A DNA stretch of 64,000 nt from positions 1 through 64,000 of the forward strand of contig NZ_BAFX01000075.1 in assembly GCF_000308815.1 (NCBI RefSeq). Reading direction: 5' to 3'. Below the pieces are notes generated by a model, which did not search any database, was not told the DNA's origin, and was given only the letters and a program-made list of their open reading frames with translations. Position numbers and translations under genes: made by a program. This DNA comes from Nocardia concava NBRC 100430 (GTDB lineage: Bacteria; Actinomycetota; Actinomycetes; Mycobacteriales; Mycobacteriaceae). Shown here piece by piece: positions 24,296 through 31,671 of this stretch (positions within the stretch are counted from its first letter, which is position 1; every line of letters begins with the position of its first letter).

Positions 24296-25569
24296 GAGAC
24301 CTCCTCGGCAATCGTGGCGACACACTCGGTGAACCGGTCGATCTCGTCGAAGGTGTTGTAGACGTGGGTCGAGACGCGCACCGAATCCTCGTCCATCGGC
24401 ACATCATCGGCGGGCACACAGTGCGCTCCGGTGCGCACCAGGAACCCGAGCTCGCTCAGGACGAACCCCAGATCGGTGGCGGTGATCCCGTCCAGGGTGA
24501 AAGACACGATCCCGTAGCCGGTTTCGCACGGCGCATAGGCCGGACCGGGCAGGAACTCCACGCCCGGGACCTCGCGCAGGCCGGTGATCAACCGCTGCGT
24601 CAAGGCGCGATTGTGCTCGGTGATCGCGTCCAGCCCGAGCTCCTCGAGCACATCCAGCGCAGCCCCGAGCGCGAGAATGCCCGGAAGATTGTGGGTGCCG
24701 CCCTCGAGCAGCTGTGGCATCGACCCGGCCAGCAGCCCCGAATCACCCAGCGCCACCGCGGAATTGCCGCCGGGCAGGAACGGCGTCAGCTCGGCATGCC
24801 GCCGTCGCCGGCAGTAGAGCACGCCGGTGCCGGGCGCGCCGAACATCTTGTGCGCGGAGAACACCGCGAAATCCGCATCCAATTCCTCGACCCGGACCGG
24901 CAGATGCCCACCGGACTGGCTGCAGTCGAAGCACAGCGCGATATCCGGATCGATCTCCCCGCGCAACTCTTCGAGCGTGGTGAGGGCTCCGAACACGTGA
25001 TGCAGATGGCCCACGGTGATCAGCCGGGTGCGCGGGCTGATGCGCGCGGCGACATCCTCGATATCGGCCTCACCGAGCTGGTTGGTCCGATACGGCACCA
25101 ACCGGATGGTTCGCCCGAATCCGCCGAGTAATCGCCGCAGATGGTGCCACGGATACACATTCGAGGCGTGATCGCGTGGGCTGTAGAGGATCTCGTCCCC
25201 GTCGCGCAGATTGGTCAGCGCCCACGACAGCGCCACCGCGTTCAATCCGGCCGTGGACCCGCCGGTGAACACCACCTCATCGGGTGCGGCCCCGATGAAT
25301 TCGGCCATCCGCTCGCGCACCTCCTCGAGGCGGCGGGTCAGGCTCGTCGCCCATGGATAGGTGCCGCGCCCGGCATTGGCGGTGCGCTCACTGTGATACC
25401 GGTGCACCGCGCGGATCACCGGCAGCGGCTTCTGGGTGGTCGAGGCCGAATCCAAGTAGATATCGGACGTTTCGCCCAGGGCGGGAAAGAGTCGGCGCAC
25501 CGGGGGACGCGCCGGTTCCCGGGCGGCGGGCGGCGTGGGTGTAGAGGTCGCGGGTGCGGAGGCGCGCAC
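24292..25569 (-). CDS. Class V aminotransferase, SufS/CsdA-like cysteine desulfurase
   Basis: A 425-residue fold-type I PLP enzyme. It has IYLDSASTTQKPLPVIRAV near residue 37, GGSTAGLNAVA, the PLP-binding FSAHKMFGAPGTG, and the persulfide loop VRTGAHCVP, which retains the catalytic Cys of SufS-type desulfurases. That makes sulfur mobilisation from cysteine plausible. GTG 25569 is preferred because GGGAGGGAGGG lies just upstream; an earlier TTG (25611) would add 14 residues. First gene of the operon. It differs from the housekeeping sufS context because no suf genes accompany it. Confidence 0.83.
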   Translation of the reverse strand: MRASAPATSTPTPPAAREPARPPVRRLFPALGETSDIYLDSASTTQKPLPVIRAVHRYHSERTANAGRGTYPWATSLTRRLEEVRERMAEFIGAAPDEVVFTGGSTAGLNAVALSWALTNLRDGDEILYSPRDHASNVYPWHHLRRLLGGFGRTIRLVPYRTNQLGEADIEDVAARISPRTRLITVGHLHHVFGALTTLEELRGEIDPDIALCFDCSQSGGHLPVRVEELDADFAVFSAHKMFGAPGTGVLYCRRRRHAELTPFLPGGNSAVALGDSGLLAGSMPQLLEGGTHNLPGILALGAALDVLEELGLDAITEHNRALTQRLITGLREVPGVEFLPGPAYAPCETGYGIVSFTLDGITATDLGFVLSELGFLVRTGAHCVPADDVPMDEDSVRVSTHVYNTFDEIDRFTECVATIAEEVS

Positions 25570-25736
25570 CGGTGCCCTCCCTCCCAGGAGTTCGCGCTGG
25601 ACCCTCCCCAACGCTGGACCTTTTCAACGATACGCACAAAAACGCGAGCGCTCGAAGGTTCTCGCGGGCAAGCGGTTTCGTCGGTACGGCTTCGTTACCA
25701 CGCCGAAGGAAAGGCTCTACGCGGCAGCGCGAACGT

Positions 25737-26282
25737 TCAGCGCTCGGGGCCGCCAGGATTGCACATCGCCGACACCGTCGCGTCGTAGCCGACCGCGGGC
25801 CGCCACGGTTCGAGATTCCAGCTGGTCTTGTCGGGCGCGACCACCCGCGCCCACTCCCAGTGGCAGCGGAACTGATCGAACATGCCGGGCGTATCGCCGT
25901 CGGGCGCGGCGGCCAGCACTTCCTGCCAGGCCCGGTCCAATGCGGCAGGGAAGGTGTCCTTGCGTCCGGCCTGGGTCGGATAGACCCGCAGCCGGCGGCC
26001 GTCGATCTCGTCGGTCCACTCGGTGTGATCGATGAGCGCTTGATCGGGGTACGGATCCGCGGTCGGCAGTCCCGCTGCGGCCTGTGCGGTCGGCGACGGC
26101 GCCGCGATGGGCGCGGCCGATCCGGTGGGCTGCGGCAGTGTGGTCGTCGGGCGCGGTTCCAGCGTCAGCGAACTCACCACCACCGGAGCCGACTCCTCGG
26201 CCGCGCCACAACCGGTCAGTACCAGTGCCAGTCCGAGCGCAGCCGGGCCACTCGCGAGTTTCCAGCGCCGCCGCATGGCCAT
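25737..26282 (-). CDS. DUF2599-domain lipoprotein
   Basis: The 181-residue product has a lipoprotein signal (ALGLALVLTGCGAAEE; lipobox LTGC, lipidated Cys at about 25). A Pro/Thr/Ala-rich linker to residue 75 is followed by a DUF2599 domain (HTEWTDEIDGRRLRVYPTQAGRK, AWQEVLAAAP, MFDQFRCHWEWARV, TSWNLEPWRP, CNPGGPE). DUF2599 proteins are secreted or lipid-anchored in mycobacteria and Nocardia; function unknown. The region 26283-26503 upstream holds only the divergent promoters. Confidence 0.88.
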   Translation of the reverse strand: MAMRRRWKLASGPAALGLALVLTGCGAAEESAPVVVSSLTLEPRPTTTLPQPTGSAAPIAAPSPTAQAAAGLPTADPYPDQALIDHTEWTDEIDGRRLRVYPTQAGRKDTFPAALDRAWQEVLAAAPDGDTPGMFDQFRCHWEWARVVAPDKTSWNLEPWRPAVGYDATVSAMCNPGGPER

Positions 26283-26503
26283 CGACCCTATCCTCCGATC
26301 CGTCCCGCCCGGATCCGACGCTACCAGCGGCGATCAGGTGCGCACCGAATGCGCAGGGTAATAGGAACTTCAGCGTTCCGGGTTTGCCCCGAGCTGGTGC
26401 ATTGGCCCAGACAGCCCCTACGATGGCACGCGCAGGGCGGTTCGTGAAAGAGGGGACCGTCCGGCACCCTTGGTACCGGATGGTTGCTGACTGGTAGGGG
26501 CTC

Positions 26504-26977
26504 ATGAACGCCGCGAACGTGAAACTGCTTGTGTGGGAGTGCGACAACACCCTGTGGGACGGGGTGGTGTCCGACTCGAGCGCCGGTGCGCTGCGCGCCG
26601 ACGCCGCGCGCTCGCTGCGCATCCTCAACGAGCGCGGTGTCATGCACGCCATCGCCTCGCGCGGTGAATGGGCCTGGACGGTAGAGCAATTGCGCCGCCA
26701 CGGGGTGGCCGAGCGCTTCGCCGCCGTCGAGGTCGGCTGGGGCCGCAAGTCCGCGGCCATCAGCCGCATCGCCGAAACCCTGGGCGTGGGCCTGGACCAG
26801 GTCGGCTACATCGATGCCGAACCGCTCGAGCGCAGCGAGGTCGCCCACGCGCTGCCGCAGGTGCGCTGCTACGCCGCCCGCCACGTGGATGTGCTTGCCG
26901 CCCTGCAGGAATTCCGCGCGCCCATCGGTGACGTGCCGCCCCCGACCTCCCCGATGGCCCACATCCACGCCCGCTGA
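26504..26977 (+). CDS. HAD-IIIC-like protein with Glu in place of the nucleophilic Asp
   Basis: A 157-residue single-domain protein of the FkbH-like/magnesium-dependent-phosphatase (HAD-IIIC) type: VWECDNTLWDGVV at residues 10-22, SLRILNERGVMHAIASRG (motif II region), and IDAEPLERSEVA (normally DD). Motif I should read DxDxT; here residue 12 is Glu, and the late DD pair is DA. Both changes suggest loss of phosphatase activity or a non-catalytic role. Normal HAD-IIIC partners (carrier proteins, polyketide genes) are absent. ATG 26504 follows a TAGGGGCTC sequence. Confidence 0.75.
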   Translation: MNAANVKLLVWECDNTLWDGVVSDSSAGALRADAARSLRILNERGVMHAIASRGEWAWTVEQLRRHGVAERFAAVEVGWGRKSAAISRIAETLGVGLDQVGYIDAEPLERSEVAHALPQVRCYAARHVDVLAALQEFRAPIGDVPPPTSPMAHIHAR

Positions 26978-27010
26978 CACGACGCACGCTCGGTATCTCA
27001 TTGAACGAAA

Positions 27011-27042
27011 AAGGTCCGCCGATCCGATGATCGGCGGACCTT
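27011..27042. terminator. Bidirectional intrinsic terminator
   Basis: A perfect 13-bp stem AAGGTCCGCCGAT / ATCGGCGGACCTT with a 6-nt loop, flanked by A-rich sequence on the left (AACGAAA) and TTCTGTGTTTG on the right. It lies between the converging HAD-like gene and choD and can serve both. Confidence 0.88.
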
Positions 27043-27057
27043 CTGTGTTTGTGCTGG

Positions 27058-28788
27058 TCAGGCGGGCGTGGATTCGGCCCCGCCGCTCCGGATTTCGACG
27101 ATCGGCAGCACCAGCGCCGCCGGAGCGCTCGCGGGCACCATCGGCCGCAAAGGTGCAACGGGTGCAATTCGCGCATACCCCGCGCCCTGCGCCGGGCGGG
27201 TATCGACCTCACCCTTGTTGGGCCACATGGCCGCCGCGCGCTCGGCCTGCGCGGTGATCGTCAGCGACGGGTTCACACCCAGATTCGCCGACACCGCCGC
27301 ACCGTCGACCACGCTGAGCGTCGGGTACCCGTAGACGCGGTGGTAGGCGTCGATGACACCGTGCTCGGCGTCCGATCCGATCGCCGCACCACCCAGGAAG
27401 TGCGCGGTGAGCGGGATATTGAACACCTCGCCCCAGGAGCCGCCCGCGACTCCGCCGATCTTGTCGGCCACCGCGCGGGTGACCTGGTTGCCCGCGGGGA
27501 TCCAGGTCGGATTCGGTTCGCCGTGGCCCTGTTTGGAGGTCAGCTTGCGACCGAACAGTCCGCGCTTGGTGTAGGTGGTGATCGAATTGTCCAGATGCTG
27601 CATGACCAGGGAGATGATGGTCCGCTCGCTCCAGTTCTTCACCGACATGAACTGCAGCAGCGTCAGCGGATGCAGCAGCACCGTCCACAGGAACCGCAGC
27701 CAGCGCGGAATCCTGCCGCCGCCGTCGACCATGAGTGTCTGCAGCAGGCCCATCGAGTTGGAGCCCTTGCCGTAGCGAACCGGCTCGATGTGGGTGTCGG
27801 GGGTCGGGTGGATCGAGGAGGTGATGGCGACACCGCGGGTGAAGTCCACCTCCGGATTCACCTTGCGGGTGGCCGCGCCCACGATGGATTCGGAGTTGGT
27901 GCGGGTCAGCACGCCCAGCCGCGCGGACAGCTTCGGCAGCACGCCCTTGTCGCGCATGGCGAACAACAGCTGCTGGGTGCCGCGCGTGCCCGCGGCGAGC
28001 ACCACGTGCTTGGCCGTGTAGGTCTTGGGCTGCTTGCGGAACCAGGCGCCGGTGCGTTCGGTCTCCACATCCCAGGTGCCGTCGGGCAGCGGGCGCACGG
28101 TGGTGACCGTGGTCATCGGAATCACCTGCGTGCCACCGGCTTCGGCCAGATACAGGTAGTTCTTGACGAGCGTGTTCTTGGCATTGTGGCGGCAGCCGGT
28201 CATGCACTCGCCGCATTCGATGCAGCCCGTGCGCTCCGGGCCCGCGCCGCCGAAGTACGGGTCGGGCACGGTCTTGCCCGGCTCGCCGAAGAACACGCCG
28301 ACCGGGGTCTGCACGAAGGTGTCACCACAGCCCATGTCGTCGGCGACCTGCTTGAAGACCTCGTCCGCGGGAGTCATGTGCGGATTGGTGACCACGCCGA
28401 GCATCTTGCGGGCCTGCTCGTAGTAGGGCATGAGTTCGTCGTGCCAGTCGGTGATGTCGCGCCACTGCGGGTCCTCGAAGAACGGCGTCGGCGGCACGTA
28501 GAGGGTGTTGGCGTAGTTCAGCGACCCGCCGCCCACGCCCGCGCCCGCGAGAATCAGCACGTCACGCAGCGGATGAATGCGCTGAATACCGAAGCAGCCC
28601 AGCTTCGGCGCCCACAGGAAGTTCTTCAGATCCCAGCTGGTGTCGGGCAGCTGGTCGTCGGTGAAACGCTGACCGGCCTCGAGCACCCCGACCTTGTAAC
28701 CCTTCTCGGTCAGGCGCAGTGCGCTCACACTGCCGCCGAAACCCGATCCGACGATGAGTACGTCGAAATCGGTGTCGCGTTGGGTCAT
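27058..28788 (-). CDS. choD: Cholesterol oxidase/GMC-family oxidoreductase ChoD
   Basis: The 576-residue FAD enzyme has the N-terminal dinucleotide fold DVLIVGSGFGGSVSALRLTEKGY, GMC blocks (RDVLILAGAGVGGGSLNYAN; C-terminal HFLGGAAIGSDAEHGVIDAYHRVYGYPTLSVVDGAAVSANLGVNPSLTI) and a Cys cluster CIECGECMTGC. Length and layout match mycobacterial ChoD (about 578 aa), which is annotated as oxidising the 3-hydroxyl of cholesterol but has been only weakly active in tests. An AAGGGAG site precedes the ATG. It is divergent from a MerR-type gene sharing its control region. No signal peptide. Confidence 0.9.
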   Translation of the reverse strand: MTQRDTDFDVLIVGSGFGGSVSALRLTEKGYKVGVLEAGQRFTDDQLPDTSWDLKNFLWAPKLGCFGIQRIHPLRDVLILAGAGVGGGSLNYANTLYVPPTPFFEDPQWRDITDWHDELMPYYEQARKMLGVVTNPHMTPADEVFKQVADDMGCGDTFVQTPVGVFFGEPGKTVPDPYFGGAGPERTGCIECGECMTGCRHNAKNTLVKNYLYLAEAGGTQVIPMTTVTTVRPLPDGTWDVETERTGAWFRKQPKTYTAKHVVLAAGTRGTQQLLFAMRDKGVLPKLSARLGVLTRTNSESIVGAATRKVNPEVDFTRGVAITSSIHPTPDTHIEPVRYGKGSNSMGLLQTLMVDGGGRIPRWLRFLWTVLLHPLTLLQFMSVKNWSERTIISLVMQHLDNSITTYTKRGLFGRKLTSKQGHGEPNPTWIPAGNQVTRAVADKIGGVAGGSWGEVFNIPLTAHFLGGAAIGSDAEHGVIDAYHRVYGYPTLSVVDGAAVSANLGVNPSLTITAQAERAAAMWPNKGEVDTRPAQGAGYARIAPVAPLRPMVPASAPAALVLPIVEIRSGGAESTPA

Positions 28789-28827
28789 CAGAACTCCCTT
28801 GTCGTCGTCGACAGTGTGGCGGCGGTT

Positions 28828-28878
28828 ACGCTAACGCGGACAGTTGTGGCTGTCAACGTTCGCCGATAACGGTATCTA
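28828..28878. promoter_or_regulatory. Overlapping divergent promoters and dyad of choD and MerR gene
   Basis: For choD (minus strand), TTGACA (28856-28851) and TAGCGT (28833-28828) are 17 bp apart. For the MerR gene (plus strand), TGTCAA (28851-28856) and TATCTA (28873-28878) are 16 bp apart, with the GTG at 28889. The dyad GACAG-N6-CTGTC (28839-28854) lies between the choD -35 and -10, so a bound regulator would affect both. Confidence 0.6.
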
Positions 28879-28888
28879 TGCTGTTCGC

Positions 28889-29566
28889 GTGGATCGATAC
28901 AGCCGCCTGCAACTCGCCGAACTCAGCGGTGTGGCCGCCCGCACCATCCGCTACTACCACTCGGTCGGCGTGCTGCCCAAGCCCGGGCGGGCCGGCAAGG
29001 AAGCGGTCTACGGGCCCGACCACTTGGAACGACTGCGCGCGATCACCGCGATGCAGGCGCGCGGGCTGCGCCTGGACGCGATCCGGGAGGTGTTCGAGGC
29101 CGAGGTGCCCGGCGACGGCGACTGGCGCGAGGTCTTCGATCCGCGCTACAGCGGCGACCCCGAGGCCGGGACGGTGCTCGACGACGAGGGCCTGACCGCC
29201 TTGCTCGGTGACCGCCGCCCGGAGATCCTCGACGATCTGATCGCGGTCGGCTACCTCGAACGCGAAGGCGAGCGCTGGCGGGTGCCCGAACCGGCCATGC
29301 TCTCGGGTGCGCTGATCCTCTACGACGTGGGCACCGATATCGCGCTGTCGGGCGTGCTGCGCAAGCTGATTCGCACCCATATCGCGGCGCTGGCCGACGA
29401 GATGATCCGCGCGGTCCGCGAGGCCTCGGGCGCGGAGTACTCCGGTGAGGGCGTGGGTTACGACCTCGATCGCTTCCGCGACCGGTTCCGCGCCGCGGCC
29501 CACGAGGTCGGCGGGGCCACGCTGGTCGAGGAGATCGAACGCGCGGTGCGCGAACTCGACCTCTGA
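28889..29566 (+). CDS. MerR-family transcriptional regulator divergent from choD
   Basis: A 225-residue MerR protein: N-terminal winged helix SRLQLAELSGVAARTIRYYHSVGVLPKPGR with YGPDHLERLRAITAMQARGLRLDAIREVFE, then a C-terminal effector domain of about 140 residues with a second winged-helix-like part (LLGDRRPEILDDLIAVGYLEREGERWRVPEPAML) and helices. GTG 28889 is 10 bp after a -10 box, probably leaderless. It is divergent from choD with a shared dyad, so it likely controls choD. The ligand may be a sterol-type compound; this is inference. Confidence 0.8.
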   Translation: MDRYSRLQLAELSGVAARTIRYYHSVGVLPKPGRAGKEAVYGPDHLERLRAITAMQARGLRLDAIREVFEAEVPGDGDWREVFDPRYSGDPEAGTVLDDEGLTALLGDRRPEILDDLIAVGYLEREGERWRVPEPAMLSGALILYDVGTDIALSGVLRKLIRTHIAALADEMIRAVREASGAEYSGEGVGYDLDRFRDRFRAAAHEVGGATLVEEIERAVRELDL

Positions 29567-29587
29567 ATCACGGTGTGTCGCAGAGCA

Positions 29588-29938
29588 TCACGGTGTCTCG
29601 CGGAGCCGATCGCGTTCGGCGGTGAGCGCGGCATTGGAATGGCGCAGTTCGGTATTGGCATCCTCGAGGTCGAGGATCCGCGCGATCGCCGCGAGGTTGA
29701 TCCCTTGGCCCGCCAACTCGGCGATGCGCGCCAACCGGGCGAGGTCGTCATCGCTGTAGCGGCGGGTCCCGCCCGCGCTGCGGGCCGGGGTGACCAGCCC
29801 GTGCTGCTCGTACAAGCGCAGTGAATGCGCACCCATCCCGGCCAGTTCGGCGGCTACCGAGATCCCGTACACCGCCTGCCCCGGGCCCGGCCGGTGACCA
29901 CTGCCGCCGCTGGTCAGAGGGTCGTGTCGATCCGGCAT
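29588..29938 (-). CDS. HspR-like MerR regulator of heat-shock locus A
   Basis: The 116-residue protein is a minimal MerR regulator: GQAVYGISVAAELAGMGAHSLRLYEQHGLVTPARSAGGTRRYSDDDLARLARIAELAGQGINLAAIARILDLEDAN, then a short coiled coil. It resembles HspR, the repressor of dnaK and hsp20 genes in actinobacteria, and is about 75% identical by eye to the protein at 44026. AAGGAG precedes the ATG. It is divergent from hsp20; the intergenic region holds a CIRCE element and a separate 12-bp dyad next to the hsp20 -10. Confidence 0.87.
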   Translation of the reverse strand: MPDRHDPLTSGGSGHRPGPGQAVYGISVAAELAGMGAHSLRLYEQHGLVTPARSAGGTRRYSDDDLARLARIAELAGQGINLAAIARILDLEDANTELRHSNAALTAERDRLRETP

Positions 29939-29983
29939 CCCGCTCCTTCTTTCTCGATGTCAACAGATTACCTCAGCAGGAGG

Positions 29984-30010
29984 CTTGCACTCGATTGTCG
30001 TGAGTGCTAA
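29984..30010. promoter_or_regulatory. CIRCE element of locus A
   Basis: CTTGCACTC-N9-GAGTGCTAA (29984-30010), which reads TTAGCACTC-N9-GAGTGCAAG on the minus strand. CIRCE consensus is TTAGCACTC-N9-GAGTGCTAA, the HrcA repressor site; one arm is perfect and the other differs at two bases. Locus B has exactly the same two arms in the same orientation relative to its merR gene. Confidence 0.85.
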
Positions 30011-30020
30011 AACAAATCTA

Positions 30021-30042
30021 AGCCAGATGGCAGAGGTTATCT
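30021..30042 (+). promoter_or_regulatory. hsp20 promoter with dyad operator
   Basis: AGCCAGATGGCA (30021-30032; core GCCAGATGGC is a dyad) is followed after 4 nt by TTATCT (-10, 30037-30042). The same layout, TGTCAGATGACA then 4 nt then TTATCT, occurs on the minus strand at 43924-43903. It is the probable site of the HspR-like regulators. Confidence 0.6.
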
Positions 30043-30082
30043 ACACCACCTAGAGAGAATGGAGTGAGTGGAGGTGGCGACC

Positions 30083-30505
30083 ATGCTGATGCGCACCGAT
30101 CCGTTCCGGGATCTGGATCGCCTGACCCAGCAGATGTTCGGCACATCGGCCCGTCCGGCGGCCATGCCGATGGACGCCTGGCGCGAGGGCGATGACTTCT
30201 ACGTCGAACTCGACCTGCCCGGCGTCGACGCCGAATCCCTGGACGTGGATATCGAACGCAATGTGGTGACCGTGAAAGCGTCACGCCCGCAACTGGATCC
30301 GGACCGCTCGATGATCGCCGCGGAACGCACCCGCGGGGTGTTCTCCCGCCAGCTGTTCCTGGGCGAGGACCTCGACACCGACGCCATTCGCGCGGACTAC
30401 CGCGACGGCGTGCTGCGTCTGGTGATCCCGGTCGCGGAGAAGGCCAAGCCCCGCAAGATCGAGATCAGCCATCAGAACGGCGAGCCTCAGGCCATCAACG
30501 CCTGA
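30083..30505 (+). CDS. Hsp20/alpha-crystallin small heat-shock protein
   Basis: A 140-residue small heat-shock protein of the mycobacterial Hsp18 type: [20 protein letters not shown], then an alpha-crystallin domain (about 35-125) with [37 protein letters not shown] and [21 protein letters not shown], whose GVLRL motif is the usual signature. ATG 30083 is preferred over GTG 30068 because GGAGGTGG is 6 bp upstream of it. An ATP-independent holdase for unfolding proteins. Expression is probably repressed by HrcA (CIRCE) and the HspR-like protein. Confidence 0.93.
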   Translation: MLMRTDPFRDLDRLTQQMFGTSARPAAMPMDAWREGDDFYVELDLPGVDAESLDVDIERNVVTVKASRPQLDPDRSMIAAERTRGVFSRQLFLGEDLDTDAIRADYRDGVLRLVIPVAEKAKPRKIEISHQNGEPQAINA

Positions 30506-30529
30506 GTCCGTTCGGATTCCGTCCGTCGA

Positions 30530-30570
30530 CGGGTGGGCCCGGTCTGCTGTGGTTCTTGCGGGCTCACCCG
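30530..30570 (+). ncRNA. Conserved 41-nt RNA hairpin, copy A
   Basis: CGGGTGGGCCCG (30530-30541) pairs with CGGGCTCACCCG (30559-30570) to give a 12-bp stem with one G-U pair and a 17-nt loop ending CTTG. Copy B (43822-43862) has both 12-nt arms and the loop end identical while the rest of the loop has diverged. It lies between hsp20 and the acidic small protein. Covariation-free identity in duplicated loci suggests a functional RNA or protein-binding element. Confidence 0.6.
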
Positions 30571-30616
30571 GCCCTTCACCGCATCGAACACCATCGACAC
30601 AAGAGGAGGGAGAACC

Positions 30617-30847
30617 ATGAGCAGCACCGCGATCTTCGCCCCGGCGGGCAGCGACTTCGACCGTGCCGAACAGAACCTTCTCGTCCGCGACAGCGACCAC
30701 GAGGCCGGACTGGATCCGACCGCGCTGGTGCCGCCGCCGGAAATCGTGCGTGGCGCATTCGAGCACGCCGCACTCACCGACCGTATCGACCAAGCCTGGA
30801 TCACCCCACTGGACTGCGATGACGACTACGACCACGATGCCGACTGA
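30617..30847 (+). CDS. Small acidic protein in hsp20 operon
   Basis: A 76-residue protein (MSSTAIFAPAGSDFDRAEQNLLV, LDPTALVPPPEIVRGAFEHAAL, ending LDCDDDYDHDAD). It is strongly acidic at the C-terminus. A GAGGAGGG site lies 6 bp before the ATG, so translation should be efficient. It follows hsp20 by 111 bp containing hairpin copy A and overlaps the cold-shock-like gene by 11 nt. No family is recognised. Confidence 0.65.
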   Translation: MSSTAIFAPAGSDFDRAEQNLLVRDSDHEAGLDPTALVPPPEIVRGAFEHAALTDRIDQAWITPLDCDDDYDHDAD

Positions 30848-31217
30848 CAGCCCGATCCACGCCGCCTCCCGGTGCGAGCCGCATGCCCACGACGCGGGGG
30901 AACTGCCGCACTGGGAGCACGGCCACGTCGCCTGGTTCAACACCGAGAAGGGCTTCGGGTTCCTGACACCCGATGCCGGTCCCGCGGTGTTCGTCGACTA
31001 CCGGGTGATCGAGGTCCCCGGACTCAAGACCCTCAGTGCCGGGCAGCTGGTGGTGTTCACCGCCACCGACACCGATCGCGGCCCCGAGGCCACCCGCGTC
31101 GTCCCCTACACCCGCACCACCAATGCCCTGCCCATACCCGCGGCGGGCAGCGGCCGATCGCCGCGAACCCGGGCCGATCGGCCGTACCGGGCCCGCTGCA
31201 GGGCGCGCGCCGCGTGA
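30837..31217 (+). CDS. Cold-shock-domain-like protein
   Basis: A 126-residue protein with a CSD (OB-fold) at about residues 27-88: EHGHVAWFNTEKGFGFLTPDAGPAVFVDYRVIEVPGLKTLSAGQLVVFTATDTDRGPEATRV. The RNP1-like KGFGFL is intact and RNP2 is VFVDY. A His/Asp N-terminal and basic Arg-rich C-terminal tail flank it. Nucleic-acid binding is likely. It overlaps the preceding gene by 11 nt, which indicates translational coupling in the hsp20 operon. An earlier in-frame ATG at 30819 is possible. Confidence 0.78.
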   Translation: MPTDSPIHAASRCEPHAHDAGELPHWEHGHVAWFNTEKGFGFLTPDAGPAVFVDYRVIEVPGLKTLSAGQLVVFTATDTDRGPEATRVVPYTRTTNALPIPAAGSGRSPRTRADRPYRARCRARAA

Positions 31218-31328
31218 GCCGGATCCCTACGGGCGGTGGGCGATCCGCCATCGCCCGTAGGGACCGCTCGCCCGGAACGCGACCGCATCACAGATCCTGA
31301 CCAGCACAACCAAACTCCGGTGATCGCT

Positions 31329-31601
31329 ATGAGTTCCACACATCCGCCCCAGACGAGCGGCCACGCGCGCCCTCGCAACCCCGCGCGCCGGATACCCGCC
31401 GCCGCAATCGATCCCGACGACTCGTCAGTGGTGTACTGGCCCGACCCCAGCCCGCTGCACCCTTGGTGGGACACGATCATGCAGCCCGTCATGCCCGCCG
31501 ATCCGGCTGCCCCGCGATCACCCGACCCCCGTCATCCGCACGCTCGCAGCCCTTACGTGCGCCGCTCTCGACCGGCCGCACGGCCAGTAACCGCTCACTG
31601 A
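31329..31601 (+). CDS. Small Pro/Arg/His-rich protein, hypothetical
   Basis: A 90-residue frame (MSSTHPPQTSGHARPRNPARRIP; then AIDPDDSSVVYWPDPSPLHPWWDTIMQPVMP) ends immediately before a strong terminator, which supports it as the last gene of the hsp20 transcript. Composition is disorder-like with a Trp/Pro-rich centre. No ribosome binding site is evident (GTGATCGCT before the ATG). Function unknown. Confidence 0.45.
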   Translation: MSSTHPPQTSGHARPRNPARRIPAAAIDPDDSSVVYWPDPSPLHPWWDTIMQPVMPADPAAPRSPDPRHPHARSPYVRRSRPAARPVTAH

Positions 31602-31607
31602 CCAATG

Positions 31608-31639
31608 ATTCGGGCCGCCCGTAATCGGGCGGCCCGAAT
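31608..31639. terminator. Convergent terminator hairpin
   Basis: A perfect 14-bp stem ATTCGGGCCGCCCG / CGGGCGGCCCGAAT with a TAAT loop lies between the end of the hsp20 transcript and the end of the first GH1 gene. There is no long T-run, but the position and stability fit a terminator for both. Confidence 0.82.
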
Positions 31640-31671
31640 TACTGGTTCCCGCGATCAGCGCCCGGACGCCG

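Noticed and set aside
20287..25569. Staphyloferrin B-type siderophore cluster (because of SbnA- and SbnH-like enzymes)
   Set aside because: No SbnB, NIS synthetase or siderophore transporter is present, and the desulfurase, HMA and rhodanese parts do not belong to that pathway.
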